From assembly GCA_002413785.1 (NCBI GenBank), contig DHXR01000040.1, positions 29,781 to 93,780 of the forward strand: a stretch of 64,000 bases of DNA, read 5' to 3'. This DNA is from Mucilaginibacter sp. UBA5151. Its GTDB lineage: Bacteria > Bacteroidota > Bacteroidia > Sphingobacteriales > Sphingobacteriaceae. This document shows, piece by piece, positions 8,231-16,748 of this stretch (the first letter of the stretch is position 1; each line of letters begins with the position of its first letter). A program made the position numbers and the translations under genes. The notes under the pieces are model-generated. The model did no database searches. It saw only the letters and a program-made list of their open reading frames with translations, and was not told the DNA's origin.

Positions 8231-8681
8231 AATTTCCTGCGCGTAATTTTTCGCAATTGCCGTACAGGTTTAGTGAATGGTGTTTTATTTCAAATTGCAG
8301 CAAGCTGCCCATCATACTTTGTATCTGTTCAATACGCGGGTCGCAAAATTCAACTACCTTGCCGCAATCAATACAAATAATATGGTCATGCTGCTTATAG
8401 CCATACGATTTTTCGAACTGGGCCATATTTTTGCCAAACTGGTGTTTGGTAACCAGGTCGCATGATACTAATAGCTCCAAAGTATTGTAAACTGTGGCCC
8501 GGCTTACCCGGTATTTTTTGTTTTTCATGTGGATATATAATGATTCCACATCAAAATGATCAGTACGTGAATAAATTTCTTCAAGTATAGCAAAACGCTC
8601 CGGTGTTTTCCTGAGACTTTTATTTTCGAGATAGGCTTCGAAAATTTTCTTAACCATCGCTATGGTTTCCTGTTGGGACAT
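8214..8681 (-). CDS. fur: Fur-family metal/peroxide-responsive transcription repressor
   Basis: A 155-residue Fur/PerR-type regulator. The N-terminal winged helix includes LRKTPERFAILEEI and RVSRATVYNTLELL; the dimerisation domain has the HDH metal-site motif (His98-Asp-His100), the CxxC pair Cys103/Cys106, and a C-terminal Cys143...Cys151 pair near GNCEKLRAGN. Family members repress iron uptake or peroxide defence genes with bound Fe2+ or Zn2+; the exact subtype cannot be told from sequence alone. A -7 box lies 17 bases upstream of the start. The DUF6922-like gene overlaps its 3' end. Confidence 0.92.
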   Translation of the reverse strand: MSQQETIAMVKKIFEAYLENKSLRKTPERFAILEEIYSRTDHFDVESLYIHMKNKKYRVSRATVYNTLELLVSCDLVTKHQFGKNMAQFEKSYGYKQHDHIICIDCGKVVEFCDPRIEQIQSMMGSLLQFEIKHHSLNLYGNCEKLRAGNCDRKA

Positions 8682-8698
8682 GGGATTGTATTAAAAAT

Positions 8699-8706
8699 CA
8701 AAGTTA
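8699..8706 (-). promoter_or_regulatory. -7 box TAACTTTG for fur
   Basis: Exact TAnnTTTG match on the minus strand, 17 bases from the fur ATG. No convincing -33 element is seen. Confidence 0.45.
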
Positions 8707-8763
8707 TGAATTTTAGTTTGGAATTGACTAAGTTTATTGGTGCGATTAAGTTTAAAAAACAAT

Positions 8764-8800
8764 ACTCACTCAATCAACCATTCACCTAATCAACCCATTA
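8764..8800. repeat. Single arm of the TTGATTAAGTGAGT word family
   Basis: ACTCACTCAATCAACC followed by ATTCACCTAATCAACCC is the same word series as the right arms at 25463-25502 and 46794-46820. No good partner arm is visible in the gap, so this looks like a one-sided remnant immediately downstream of the spoT stop codon. Confidence 0.5.
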
Positions 8801-11020
8801 AGATGCTTTTTCAATCACAGAATCAAAACGATTAACACCTGTTACGCCTTTAACAGTTTTTAATTTCCTGATCAAATTATCAAGATGTTCCGTATCATTT
8901 ACATACACCATTATGGTGCCTTCAAAAATACCATTGTCACTGTCAACGGTAATTGAGCGCATATTTACCTTAAAATCGTTAGATATTACGGTAGTTATCT
9001 TATTGATCAGCCCCACATCATCAATGCCTGTAATGCGCAGCCCGGTTAAAAATGCGAGTTCCTGCTGGTTGGTCCATCTTGCTTTCACAATACGATAACC
9101 ATAGCTGGCCATCAGTTTAGCGGCATTAGGACAATTGGTACGGTGTATTTTTATACCATCGCTCACCGTGATAAACCCAAACACATCATCGCCGGGGATA
9201 GGATTACAGCAGGCGGCCAATTTATAGTCAATTTTTTGCAAATCTTCACCAATAAGCAGCATATCGCTGTCTTTGGTTTTTATGCTGCGCATCAGGCTTT
9301 GCACCTGGTCTGCTTCTATTTTGTCCTGCGGCTTATTTTCAATTACTTTTTCCGATGCCTGGTACTCTTTCAGATCCTTCATGTCGATAATGCCTTTGGC
9401 GACATTAAAGAAAAGATCCTGGGTGGACGGCAGTTTAAAGTAATAGCTTAGTTTATGTATATTTTCGGAATTGTAGGTAATCTTCAGCGATTTCATCTTA
9501 CGCTCAAGTATCTCTTTACCGTCCTCCGCAACTTTTCGCTTTTCTTCTTTTAAGGCCGATTTTATTTTTGCTTTTGCCTTAGCCGTTACAACAATATTAA
9601 GCCAGTCTTCTTTCGGGATTTGTTTGCTTGAGGTGATAATCTCCACCTGGTCGCCATTTTGCAGCTTATGGTTCAGTGGCACCAGTTTATGGTTAACCTT
9701 TGCGCCTATACAACTTGCGCCAACATCGGTATGTATTTCAAATGCAAAATCAAGGGCTGTAGCATTCAGCGGTAACTGGATAAGTGCGCCCTTGGGTGTA
9801 AAAATAAATATCTCATCAGAGAATAAATTCATTTTAAAATCATCCACAAAATCAAGGGCATTGGAGTCGGGGTTTTTAAGCATTTCTCTTATCTTTTGCA
9901 CCCAAAGGTCCAAACCGCTGTCTGTTGATGATTCTTTGTATTTCCAATGGGCGGCAAACCCCTTCTCGGCAATTTCGTTCATTCTTTTGGTGCGTATCTG
10001 CACTTCGACCCACTGCCCGCGCGGCCCCATCACGGTGGTATGCAACGATTCGTAGCCATTGGCTTTGGGCGACGATATCCAGTCGCGCAGCCTGTCGGGG
10101 TTTGGCCGGTACAAATCGGTAACAATTGAATAAGCCTTCCAGCAATCCGCCTTTTCGTGCTCGGGGCTGCTGTCCAGTATTATCCTGATGGCAAAAAGGT
10201 CGTAAACCTCCTCAAAAGGGATACCCTTTTTCTTCATCTTATTCCAGATGGAATGGATTGATTTTGGCCTTCCGAATATATCTGCCTGCAAACCCTGGCC
10301 TTCCAGCACTTTTTGTACCGGCTCAATAAAATCCCTTATAAATTTCTCGCGTTCGGCTTTCTTCTCATTCAGTTTAACTTTTATCGACTGGTACATTTCC
10401 CTCTCCATGTATTTCATAGCAAGATCTTCCAGTTCCGATTTTATGGCGTATAAACCCAGGCGGTGGGCGAGCGGCGCATATAAGTAAACAGTTTCTGACG
10501 ATAGTTTAAGCTGCTTATCGCGTGGCATAAACTCCATTGTCCGCATATTGTGCAGGCGGTCGGCCAGTTTTATCAGTATCACCCTGACATCGTCAGCCAG
10601 GGTAAGCAGCATTTTGCGGAAATTTTCGGCCTGGAGCGAACTGTTAGTGCCAAAAACTCCCGATATTTTGGTTAAACCATCAATAATCATGGCTACCTTT
10701 TTACCAAACTCCCTTTCAATATCATCAAGGGTCATATTGGTATCTTCTACAACATCATGCAGCAATGCGCAAACTATTGATGTAGTGCCCAACCCAATCT
10801 CTTCGGCGGCAATTTGCGCTACGGCAATTGGATGGTAAATATAAGGCTCGCCCGATTTACGGCGCATATCCTTATGGCTCTCCAATGCCATATCAAATGC
10901 CTTACGGATCATGCGTTTATCGCCCCTTTGCAAAGTGGATTTGCATGCCCGCAACAAGGCACGATATCTCTTTAATATCTCATTCTTCTCTGCTTCCAGG
11001 TCAATCACTATCTCTTTCAT
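8798..11020 (-). CDS. spoT: Bifunctional (p)ppGpp synthetase/hydrolase (Rel/SpoT)
   Basis: Makes and degrades the stringent-response alarmones ppGpp and pppGpp. The 740 residues are full length. The N-terminal HD hydrolase domain keeps HPIAVAQIAA and the LLHDVVEDT metal motif; the synthetase domain has GRPKSIHSIWNKM and FAIRIIL, then GYESLHTTVMGP and VEVQIRT; next come a TGS domain (IFIFTPKGALIQLP) and a C-terminal ACT domain (LRITGIDDVGLINKITTVI). With both catalytic motifs present it should be bifunctional, the usual single long RSH protein of Bacteroidota. It is divergent from the DUF4294 gene. Confidence 0.95.
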   Translation of the reverse strand: MKEIVIDLEAEKNEILKRYRALLRACKSTLQRGDKRMIRKAFDMALESHKDMRRKSGEPYIYHPIAVAQIAAEEIGLGTTSIVCALLHDVVEDTNMTLDDIEREFGKKVAMIIDGLTKISGVFGTNSSLQAENFRKMLLTLADDVRVILIKLADRLHNMRTMEFMPRDKQLKLSSETVYLYAPLAHRLGLYAIKSELEDLAMKYMEREMYQSIKVKLNEKKAEREKFIRDFIEPVQKVLEGQGLQADIFGRPKSIHSIWNKMKKKGIPFEEVYDLFAIRIILDSSPEHEKADCWKAYSIVTDLYRPNPDRLRDWISSPKANGYESLHTTVMGPRGQWVEVQIRTKRMNEIAEKGFAAHWKYKESSTDSGLDLWVQKIREMLKNPDSNALDFVDDFKMNLFSDEIFIFTPKGALIQLPLNATALDFAFEIHTDVGASCIGAKVNHKLVPLNHKLQNGDQVEIITSSKQIPKEDWLNIVVTAKAKAKIKSALKEEKRKVAEDGKEILERKMKSLKITYNSENIHKLSYYFKLPSTQDLFFNVAKGIIDMKDLKEYQASEKVIENKPQDKIEADQVQSLMRSIKTKDSDMLLIGEDLQKIDYKLAACCNPIPGDDVFGFITVSDGIKIHRTNCPNAAKLMASYGYRIVKARWTNQQELAFLTGLRITGIDDVGLINKITTVISNDFKVNMRSITVDSDNGIFEGTIMVYVNDTEHLDNLIRKLKTVKGVTGVNRFDSVIEKAS

Positions 11021-11080
11021 TTCTGAGTATTACTGTCATAAAAACCATAAACTTGCAATAAAAATTATAATTGCAGGTTA

Positions 11081-11114
11081 TTGTCAAATACCATAAAAAA
11101 TTGCATTAATTTTG
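11081..11114 (+). promoter_or_regulatory. Promoter of the DUF4294-gpx-bshB1 operon
   Basis: TAATTTTG at 11107-11114 matches the -7 consensus, and TTG at 11081 is a -33 candidate 23 bases upstream. The ATG at 11129 follows 14 bases later. An apparent in-frame TTG start at 11081 is therefore promoter DNA. Confidence 0.6.
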
Positions 11115-11128
11115 TAATACGTAAAATT

Positions 11129-11755
11129 ATGAAATTTATTGGCTTGTTGTTGTTGTTTTGTTGTTCGCTGGGAACTTTAAAAGCCCAAACGGATACGTCT
11201 GCACATAAACCTGCGCCCTTAATTCTGGGCAAAAATGATACCATTAAAACTTACCTGACTATTGACAGCGGTAAGCTTTTACCCTGGATCGTGATTCCGG
11301 ATGTGGTGATATATGATATGCGTATATTTAAAAGCCAGGCCGATATTGACCAGTACAGGCGTTTAAGGTATAATGTAATGAGGGTATTGCCATACGCCCG
11401 TTATGCGGGACAAAGGTACCGGAAGCTGCAACGCGACCTTGCATTAACGGGCGACAACCACAAACAAAAAGAATTAATAAATGCCTGCCAAACTGAAATC
11501 AAAGACCTGTTTAACAAGGATATCAAAAACCTGACAATTAGTCAGGGTGAGATTTTAATAAAATTAATAGACAGGGAAACAGGATATACCAGCTACGCGA
11601 TGGTGAAAGACGTGAAGGGTGGATTTAATGCTTTCATACTGCAATCCGTTGCTAAATTATTCGGGCATGATTTAAAAGAGACCTATGACCGTGATGAACA
11701 AAGAGATATCGAGACTATATTGCGACAGGCAAATTATAGCCCTTCTAACGACTAA
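11129..11755 (+). CDS. DUF4294-family secreted protein
   Basis: A 208-residue protein with a clear signal peptide (MKFIGLLLLFCCSLGTLKAQ). The body, with WIVIPDVVIYDMRIFKS, RRLRYNVMRVLPYARYA and LIKLIDRETGYTSYAMVKD, matches DUF4294, a Bacteroidota-restricted envelope family of unknown function. The start at 11129 is chosen because the preceding promoter excludes the longer frame and because it begins directly with the signal peptide. gpx starts two bases after its stop, so the two are surely co-transcribed. Confidence 0.82.
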   Translation: MKFIGLLLLFCCSLGTLKAQTDTSAHKPAPLILGKNDTIKTYLTIDSGKLLPWIVIPDVVIYDMRIFKSQADIDQYRRLRYNVMRVLPYARYAGQRYRKLQRDLALTGDNHKQKELINACQTEIKDLFNKDIKNLTISQGEILIKLIDRETGYTSYAMVKDVKGGFNAFILQSVAKLFGHDLKETYDRDEQRDIETILRQANYSPSND

Positions 11756-11757
11756 CA

Positions 11758-12258
11758 ATGACCGATAACAGCATCTACCGTTTTAATGTGCAAAAATTAA
11801 ACGGTGAAGTAATCAGCTTGTCTGACTATAAAGATAAAATCCTTTTAATTGTAAACACTGCTTCCCAATGTGGATTTACACCCCAGTTAAAAGAACTGGC
11901 CGACTTAAAAAATAAATTTGACGGAAAAGATTTTGAAATACTTGCATTTCCATCAAATGATTTTGGCGGACAAGAACCGCTGGAAGGGGCCGCATTAGCT
12001 GAATTTTGCGAAATTCAACGGGTTAATTACCCGATTTTTGAAAAAATAAGGGTACGCGGGCCTTATGCGGATCCGCTATACAAGTTTTTTGCGGACAAAA
12101 AAGAAAACGGCAAACTTAGTTCAGTGCCCAGATGGAACTTCCATAAATTTTTGATCGACAAATCAGGTTTGGTGACTGATTTCTATTACCCTTTTACAAA
12201 ACCCCTGTCTTCAAAAATCAGGAAAAGGATAACCCGATTATTGGTAAAGGGCAAATAG
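11758..12258 (+). CDS. Glutathione peroxidase-family thiol peroxidase
   Basis: A 166-residue peroxidase that reduces hydroperoxides. The active-site Cys38 lies in NTASQCGFTPQ; the other catalytic residues are Gln72 (FGGQEP), Trp126 and Asn127 (PRWNFHKFL). Bacterial enzymes of this type generally use thioredoxin rather than glutathione. Given the bacillithiol gene that follows in the operon, a bacillithiol link is conceivable but not shown. No signal peptide, so cytosolic. It sits between DUF4294 (2-base gap) and bshB1 (13-base gap). Confidence 0.93.
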   Translation: MTDNSIYRFNVQKLNGEVISLSDYKDKILLIVNTASQCGFTPQLKELADLKNKFDGKDFEILAFPSNDFGGQEPLEGAALAEFCEIQRVNYPIFEKIRVRGPYADPLYKFFADKKENGKLSSVPRWNFHKFLIDKSGLVTDFYYPFTKPLSSKIRKRITRLLVKGK

Positions 12259-12271
12259 TTTAACTTTATCT

Positions 12272-12994
12272 ATGCTTAAATTAGACATATTAGTAATATC
12301 AGTACACCCTGACGATGCTGAACTTGGGTGTGGCGGCACTATTTTAAAACATATTGCGTCAGGAAAAAAAGTGGGTATAGTTGATCTTACGCAGGGCGAA
12401 TTAGGGACCCGTGGGTCGGCTGAAATACGGATAAAAGAAGCAGCGGCAGCAGCACGTATCCTCGGATTATCTGTGAGGGAAAACTTAGGCCTGCCTGATG
12501 GTTTTTTCCAGAACACACGGGAATATCAGCTAAAGGTTATAGAAGCAATAAGGAAATACCAGCCCGAAATAGTAATTACAAATGCCCTGCGCGACCGGCA
12601 CCCGGATCATGGACGTGCAAATGAGCTGGTTGAAACATCGGCCTTTTTATCAGGCCTCAGAAAGGTTGAAACTTATTTTAAAGGCGAATTGCAGACGGAA
12701 TGGCGGCCTGCCCTGGTGCTGCATTTTATACAGGACTACCATATCAAACCTGACTTTGTGGTTGATGTAACAGCATACTGGGAGAAAAAAATTGAAAGTA
12801 TATTTGCCTACGGATCTCAATTCCATAATCCCGAATGGGAGGACGAACCGCAAACCTATATATCTTCGCCCGATTTCCTGCAGGGGATTGAAGCAAGGGC
12901 CATCGAATTTGGGAAAAGCATCCGTGTAAAATACGCCGAAGGATTTACCTCAAAGAAAATTTTAGGAGTGGAGAGTTTGTTTGATTTATTGTAG
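12272..12994 (+). CDS. bshB1: Bacillithiol biosynthesis deacetylase BshB1
   Basis: Zn-dependent LmbE/PIG-L-family deacetylase that removes the acetyl group from N-acetylglucosaminyl-malate in bacillithiol synthesis. The 240 residues match BshB1. Zinc ligands are visible in VHPDDAELGCGG (His12, Asp15) and RHPDHGRAN (His113). TQGELGTRGS and NLGLPDGFF are also characteristic of this branch. Bacillithiol replaces glutathione in many Bacteroidota. It is last in the DUF4294-gpx operon and is followed by a long hairpin. bshA and bshC are not in this window. Confidence 0.93.
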   Translation: MLKLDILVISVHPDDAELGCGGTILKHIASGKKVGIVDLTQGELGTRGSAEIRIKEAAAAARILGLSVRENLGLPDGFFQNTREYQLKVIEAIRKYQPEIVITNALRDRHPDHGRANELVETSAFLSGLRKVETYFKGELQTEWRPALVLHFIQDYHIKPDFVVDVTAYWEKKIESIFAYGSQFHNPEWEDEPQTYISSPDFLQGIEARAIEFGKSIRVKYAEGFTSKKILGVESLFDLL

Positions 12995-12998
12995 AGGT

Positions 12999-13060
12999 TA
13001 GAGATTGGTGATTAGAGATTTTTTATTTCCTAACCTGACCTCTAATCACCAACCTCTAAT
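12999..13060. repeat. Intergenic long hairpin, word family TTAGAGATTGGTGATTAGAG
   Basis: 12999-13018 pairs with 13041-13060 over 20 bp with one mismatch; the 22-base loop holds CTAACCTGAC, a fragment of the same series. It lies between the convergent bshB1 and hypothetical genes, a position suited to two-way termination, but no T-run follows either arm closely. Confidence 0.7.
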
Positions 13061-13068
13061 CCCTTCCC

Positions 13069-13512
13069 TCAAGCCCTCACGTATTCAAAACGGTTATTCT
13101 CGTTACTTCTTTCCCTCCTCAGCTTATTTTCATTAGCAAGTTTTAAAAGTATACCTGAAAGTTCTGATGTTTTAAAATCCGAATCAAAGTTATCTTTACA
13201 GTAATTTGCTATTGATGAAATTGAATGCCGGGTATCAAAAAAATCCGACGATAAAAGCTGGTTTAAAATCTTGGTTGCCCCCGGTTTTTTAGGACCCCGG
13301 GCCGAAGAATAATGTCCGTCATCGCCTCCCCTTGGCTTATATCCTCTTTTAATAAATATTTCAGCACCTTCACCATCAGTCTTCTCCAACTCCATCATTA
13401 TGTCCAATAACCGCTCAACAACTTTAACCTGTACCGCTTCGGACTTAAACGAATTAACAACTTCTGAAATTTCAACCAGCTGTTTTTTTAATTTCTCTAT
13501 TTGCTTGCTCAT
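13069..13512 (-). CDS. Hypothetical protein with coiled-coil N-terminus
   Basis: A 147-residue soluble protein. Residues 1-45 look like an amphipathic helix or short coiled coil (SKQIEKLKKQLVEISEVVNS). A Gly/Pro-rich linker follows (RGYKPRGGDDGHYSSARGPK), then a helical C-terminal part (ILNQLLSSDFFDTRHSISSI ... LSGILLKLANENKLRRE) that reads like a winged-helix DNA-binding fold, though I cannot assign a family. A -7 box lies 37 bases upstream. It faces bshB1 across a hairpin. No partner genes suggest a role. Confidence 0.65.
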   Translation of the reverse strand: MSKQIEKLKKQLVEISEVVNSFKSEAVQVKVVERLLDIMMELEKTDGEGAEIFIKRGYKPRGGDDGHYSSARGPKKPGATKILNQLLSSDFFDTRHSISSIANYCKDNFDSDFKTSELSGILLKLANENKLRRERSNENNRFEYVRA

Positions 13513-13549
13513 GATAATTATAGCTTTATAATTACTTATCTATTCCACT

Positions 13550-13557
13550 CAAATTTA
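13550..13557 (-). promoter_or_regulatory. -7 box TAAATTTG for the hypothetical gene at 13069-13512
   Basis: Exact TAnnTTTG match on the minus strand, 37 bases from the ATG. Confidence 0.35.
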
Positions 13558-13721
13558 ACACGCATAATAACTAAAAATATTGCCTGTATTGGTGAAAAAA
13601 TAGTATATGCTAATGCACAAATACAAAAACTACTCTATTATGCCATTTTAAGCACAAATAAACAGCCAAAAGAGTTAATTTAATTCTATAACAGGGATTT
13701 GTATTAAAAGTTTTACACTTA

Positions 13722-15053
13722 TTATAAATTAGCGGAAATATTTTCGAGTATTGTCAGGCCTTCGTCTATATGTTTTTGATCTATAATAAGCGCTGGCCTG
13801 AAACGTATGGCGTGTTCGCCGCAACCCAGGAACATCACATTTTTTTCCAGCCCAAGTTTAATAAACTTATCCCTGATGGTTTTATCAGGAAAATCAAAGG
13901 CTGTAAGCAGGCCCTTACCGCGCACATTACTAATCACAGGGTGCCTTCCGGCTATATCTGATAGTTGATTTTGCAAATATTCACCAACCCGGGCGGCGTT
14001 ATCACATAAATTATCCTCTTCAATAATGTCCATTATTTTTGAAGACCGTACCATATCAACCAAACTACCGCCCCAGGTGGAGTTAATGCGCGATGAAATT
14101 TTGAATACATTATTTTCAACCTCATCAACCCTTTTGCCGGCCAGAATGCCGCAAACCTGCATTTTTTTGCCAAAAGCTAAAATATCAGGGCGGGCTTTTT
14201 CGCCAAAATGCTCATGGCACCAAAATTTTCCGGAAAGGCCAACACCGGTTTGTACCTCATCATATATCAGCAAAGCTTCATTCTCATCAGCCAAAACCCT
14301 AAGCTGTTCTAAAAATTCTTTCCTTATGTGATTATCGCCGCCTTCACTCTGTATGGGCTCTATAATAATTGCGCAAACGTCATCCTTATTTTGTTCAAAA
14401 GCCATTTTAATCTGGGCAATTGATAATTCTTCCCTTCTGAGCAAATCTTCGTGGTTAGCATCGCTGTAAGGGAATTTTATTTGCGGTACAGATACCCTTG
14501 GCCAGTCGAATTTGGCAAACCATTTTGTTTTAACCGGAATAGTATTGGTCAAACTTAAAGTATAACCCGAGCGGCCATGAAAAGCATGTTCAAAATGGAT
14601 CACTTTAAAACCTATTTCTTTTGTATAGCCTTTTGCAAAGTTTTTTTGCACCTTCCAGTCCATCGCTGTTTTTAATGCGTTCTCAATAGCGAGTGAGCCG
14701 CCTGCAATAAAAAATGCATGCGGGAGATATTCCGGCATGCCTACCCGGGCAAAAGTCTCCACAAACTCTGCGTATTGTGTTGTATAGATATCGGAGTTAG
14801 AAGGGTTTGTTAAAGCTGCCAGCATCAGGTTCTTTTTAAACACTTCGTCATTGATCATTTTAGGATGATTATACCCTAAAGGCACTGATGCGAAACAGGT
14901 AAAAAAGTCGAGCAGGGTGCGGTTATATTTAGCATCGTAAATATAAACCCCTTTACTTTTTTCCATATCAAAAGTGAGGTCGAATCCATCGGCCAATACA
15001 TGCTTCCTTAATGAAGCCTGAACATCTGTGGGAGATACCTGCAGGTTATACAT
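13722..15053 (-). CDS. lat: L-lysine 6-aminotransferase
   Basis: PLP enzyme moving the epsilon-amino group of lysine to 2-oxoglutarate, giving 2-aminoadipate 6-semialdehyde, the first step of one lysine-degradation route. The 443-residue class-III aminotransferase has the lysine-6-aminotransferase features CFASVPLGYNHPKM, FFIAGGSLAIENALK, FEHAFHGRSGYTLSLTNT, IIIEPIQSEGGDNHI, the PLP-binding DEVQTGVG and the Schiff-base Lys in AFGKKMQVCG. GGDNH and the FNTxFP-like segment separate it from acetylornithine aminotransferases. A good promoter precedes it. No other lysine-catabolism gene is adjacent. Confidence 0.92.
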   Translation of the reverse strand: MYNLQVSPTDVQASLRKHVLADGFDLTFDMEKSKGVYIYDAKYNRTLLDFFTCFASVPLGYNHPKMINDEVFKKNLMLAALTNPSNSDIYTTQYAEFVETFARVGMPEYLPHAFFIAGGSLAIENALKTAMDWKVQKNFAKGYTKEIGFKVIHFEHAFHGRSGYTLSLTNTIPVKTKWFAKFDWPRVSVPQIKFPYSDANHEDLLRREELSIAQIKMAFEQNKDDVCAIIIEPIQSEGGDNHIRKEFLEQLRVLADENEALLIYDEVQTGVGLSGKFWCHEHFGEKARPDILAFGKKMQVCGILAGKRVDEVENNVFKISSRINSTWGGSLVDMVRSSKIMDIIEEDNLCDNAARVGEYLQNQLSDIAGRHPVISNVRGKGLLTAFDFPDKTIRDKFIKLGLEKNVMFLGCGEHAIRFRPALIIDQKHIDEGLTILENISANL

Positions 15054-15069
15054 ATCATTTTGATTTGTA

Positions 15070-15099
15070 CAAATTTAACAAAAACCCTCAAAAAACAAA
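15070..15099 (-). promoter_or_regulatory. Promoter of the lysine aminotransferase gene
   Basis: On the minus strand TAAATTTG (15077-15070) is an exact -7 box, and a TTTG lies 18 bases upstream at about the -33 position. The ATG is 16 bases downstream. Confidence 0.6.
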
Positions 15100-15263
15100 A
15101 ATAAAGCGGTTTTTGAACCGAATCGCAAAAAAGTAACTTTAAATTGTTTAAAGTTGGTTTTTGGACTAAAGTGGAAATTGGTTTAATATGCAACGAGGTA
15201 AAAATGTTAAGATTTAAAATATTAAAGTGCGTTAATCCGGCGTAAAAGATGCGAGTTTCAAAT

Positions 15264-15301
15264 AAAAAAAGAAGGCCCGTCCGCTTTTGCGGACAGGCCT
15301 T
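15264..15301 (-). terminator. Intrinsic terminator of amtB
   Basis: On the minus strand AAGGCCTGTCCGC - AAAA - GCGGACGGGCCTT forms a 13-bp stem with one G-U pair and a four-base loop, followed by CTTTTTTT. It lies 35 bases after the amtB stop. Confidence 0.92.
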
Positions 15302-15335
15302 GCACAATATAGGTTATTAACTGATCTTTCTTTAA

Positions 15336-16643
15336 TTATAACTTTTCGCCGTGCTGGCTGATATCGAGGCCAATTTCCTCTTCTTCGGCAGATACACGTA
15401 ACGGTGATATCATGTCGGTAACTTTCAGCAATAACAATGAACCGAAAAATGAAAAAATGGATACCGCCACCAATGCAATGCACTGTACAAAAAACAAATG
15501 AGTATGGCCAAAAAACAAACCGTTGCCGGTAGTATTGCCGCTGTTCACATTCTGATTGGCAAATACGCCGGTTAACAGCATACCCACCATACCACCTACG
15601 CCATGGCACGGGAATACATCTAATGTATCGTCAATAGAGGTGCGGGTGCGCCACTCAACCACAAGGTTACTTACCACCGCCGAAATGATACCAATAGCAA
15701 GTGAATGAGGAATAGAAACATAACCTGCAGCAGGTGTAATAGCCACCAAACCAACCACAGCGCCTATACAGGTACCCATTGCCGTAGGTTTTTTCCCACG
15801 CAACATATCAAAAAATATCCAGGTTAAGCCGGCTGCAGCCGATGCGGTAGTACTGGTTGCCAATGCGGTTACCGCTAAATGGTTGGCGCCAAATGCCGAA
15901 CCTGCGTTAAAACCAAACCAGCCAAACCATAACAAGCCTGTACCAATCATTACATAAGTGATACGTGCAGGCGTATGGTTAGTATCGTTGCTGCCTTTTA
16001 AATATAAGGCCGACGCCAGGGCAGCCCATCCTGCGGACATATGAACAACGGTTCCTCCGGCAAAATCAAGCACGCCTAATTTATTTAAGAGGCCATCGGG
16101 GTGCCAGGTACAATGTGCTAAGGGCGCAAAAATGAAGATGGCGAACAGGCACACAAAAATAATATATGAATTAAACCGTATGCGTCCTGCAAAAGCGCCG
16201 GTAATAAGCGCAGGTGTAATTATTGCGAATTTTAACTGGTACATGGCAAACAACAGCAAAGGGATGGTAGGGGCCAGTTTCCATGTGGCGTTGCCAAGCA
16301 TGCCTTTCATCATAAAATAGGTAGCGGGGTTGCCAATGATGCCATGAAAGCTATCACCAAACGCCAGGCTAAAGCCAAATATGCCCCAAATTATGGTGAT
16401 GATCACCATACAAATAAGGCTTTGCAGCATGGTGGAGATCACATTTTTTTTATTCACCATACCGCCATAAAAAAAGGCAAGACCGGGCGTCATTATCAAA
16501 ACTAATGCCGTTGCCATCAGCATCCAGGCAATATCACCAGTATCGAAATGGGGATTACCGGTATTTTTAATTTCTACCGATGGAAAAATAAAGGTTAGAG
16601 CTAAAATTACGAGAATTACAAAAAATGGAAAATAGCGTTTCAT
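15336..16643 (-). CDS. amtB: Ammonium transporter (Amt/Rh family)
   Basis: Trimeric inner-membrane channel for ammonium uptake, 435 residues from the chosen start with about 11 membrane helices. After a hydrophobic leader (FPFFVILVILALTFIFP) come DTGDIAWMLMATALVLIMTPGLA and FFYGGMV, the first pore His in VVHMSAGWAALASAL, GWFGFNAGSA, and the second pore His region DVFPCHGVGGMVGML. The start at 16643 (MKRYFP) is preferred over a Met five codons earlier because it begins the basic n-region of the leader. No glnK/PII gene is adjacent, which is unusual for amtB. It ends at a strong terminator. Confidence 0.95.
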   Translation of the reverse strand: MKRYFPFFVILVILALTFIFPSVEIKNTGNPHFDTGDIAWMLMATALVLIMTPGLAFFYGGMVNKKNVISTMLQSLICMVIITIIWGIFGFSLAFGDSFHGIIGNPATYFMMKGMLGNATWKLAPTIPLLLFAMYQLKFAIITPALITGAFAGRIRFNSYIIFVCLFAIFIFAPLAHCTWHPDGLLNKLGVLDFAGGTVVHMSAGWAALASALYLKGSNDTNHTPARITYVMIGTGLLWFGWFGFNAGSAFGANHLAVTALATSTTASAAAGLTWIFFDMLRGKKPTAMGTCIGAVVGLVAITPAAGYVSIPHSLAIGIISAVVSNLVVEWRTRTSIDDTLDVFPCHGVGGMVGMLLTGVFANQNVNSGNTTGNGLFFGHTHLFFVQCIALVAVSIFSFFGSLLLLKVTDMISPLRVSAEEEEIGLDISQHGEKL

Positions 16644-16748
16644 ACGAATTACAAACATTGATAAAATAATTCGATGAAAGTATGATTAAAATCATAAAAA
16701 AGCGAAAAAAATTGTAATTTTTTTGAAAAAGCCTATAAATAGCCCTGT

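Noticed and set aside
9624..10055. Plus-strand ORFs antisense to spoT (several of 60-140 codons)
   Set aside because: They follow the codon-position pattern of spoT on the opposite strand and show no independent domain.
15232..15609. ORF reading through the amtB terminator on the minus strand
   Set aside because: It lies within amtB in another frame and its end is the terminator; a shadow frame.
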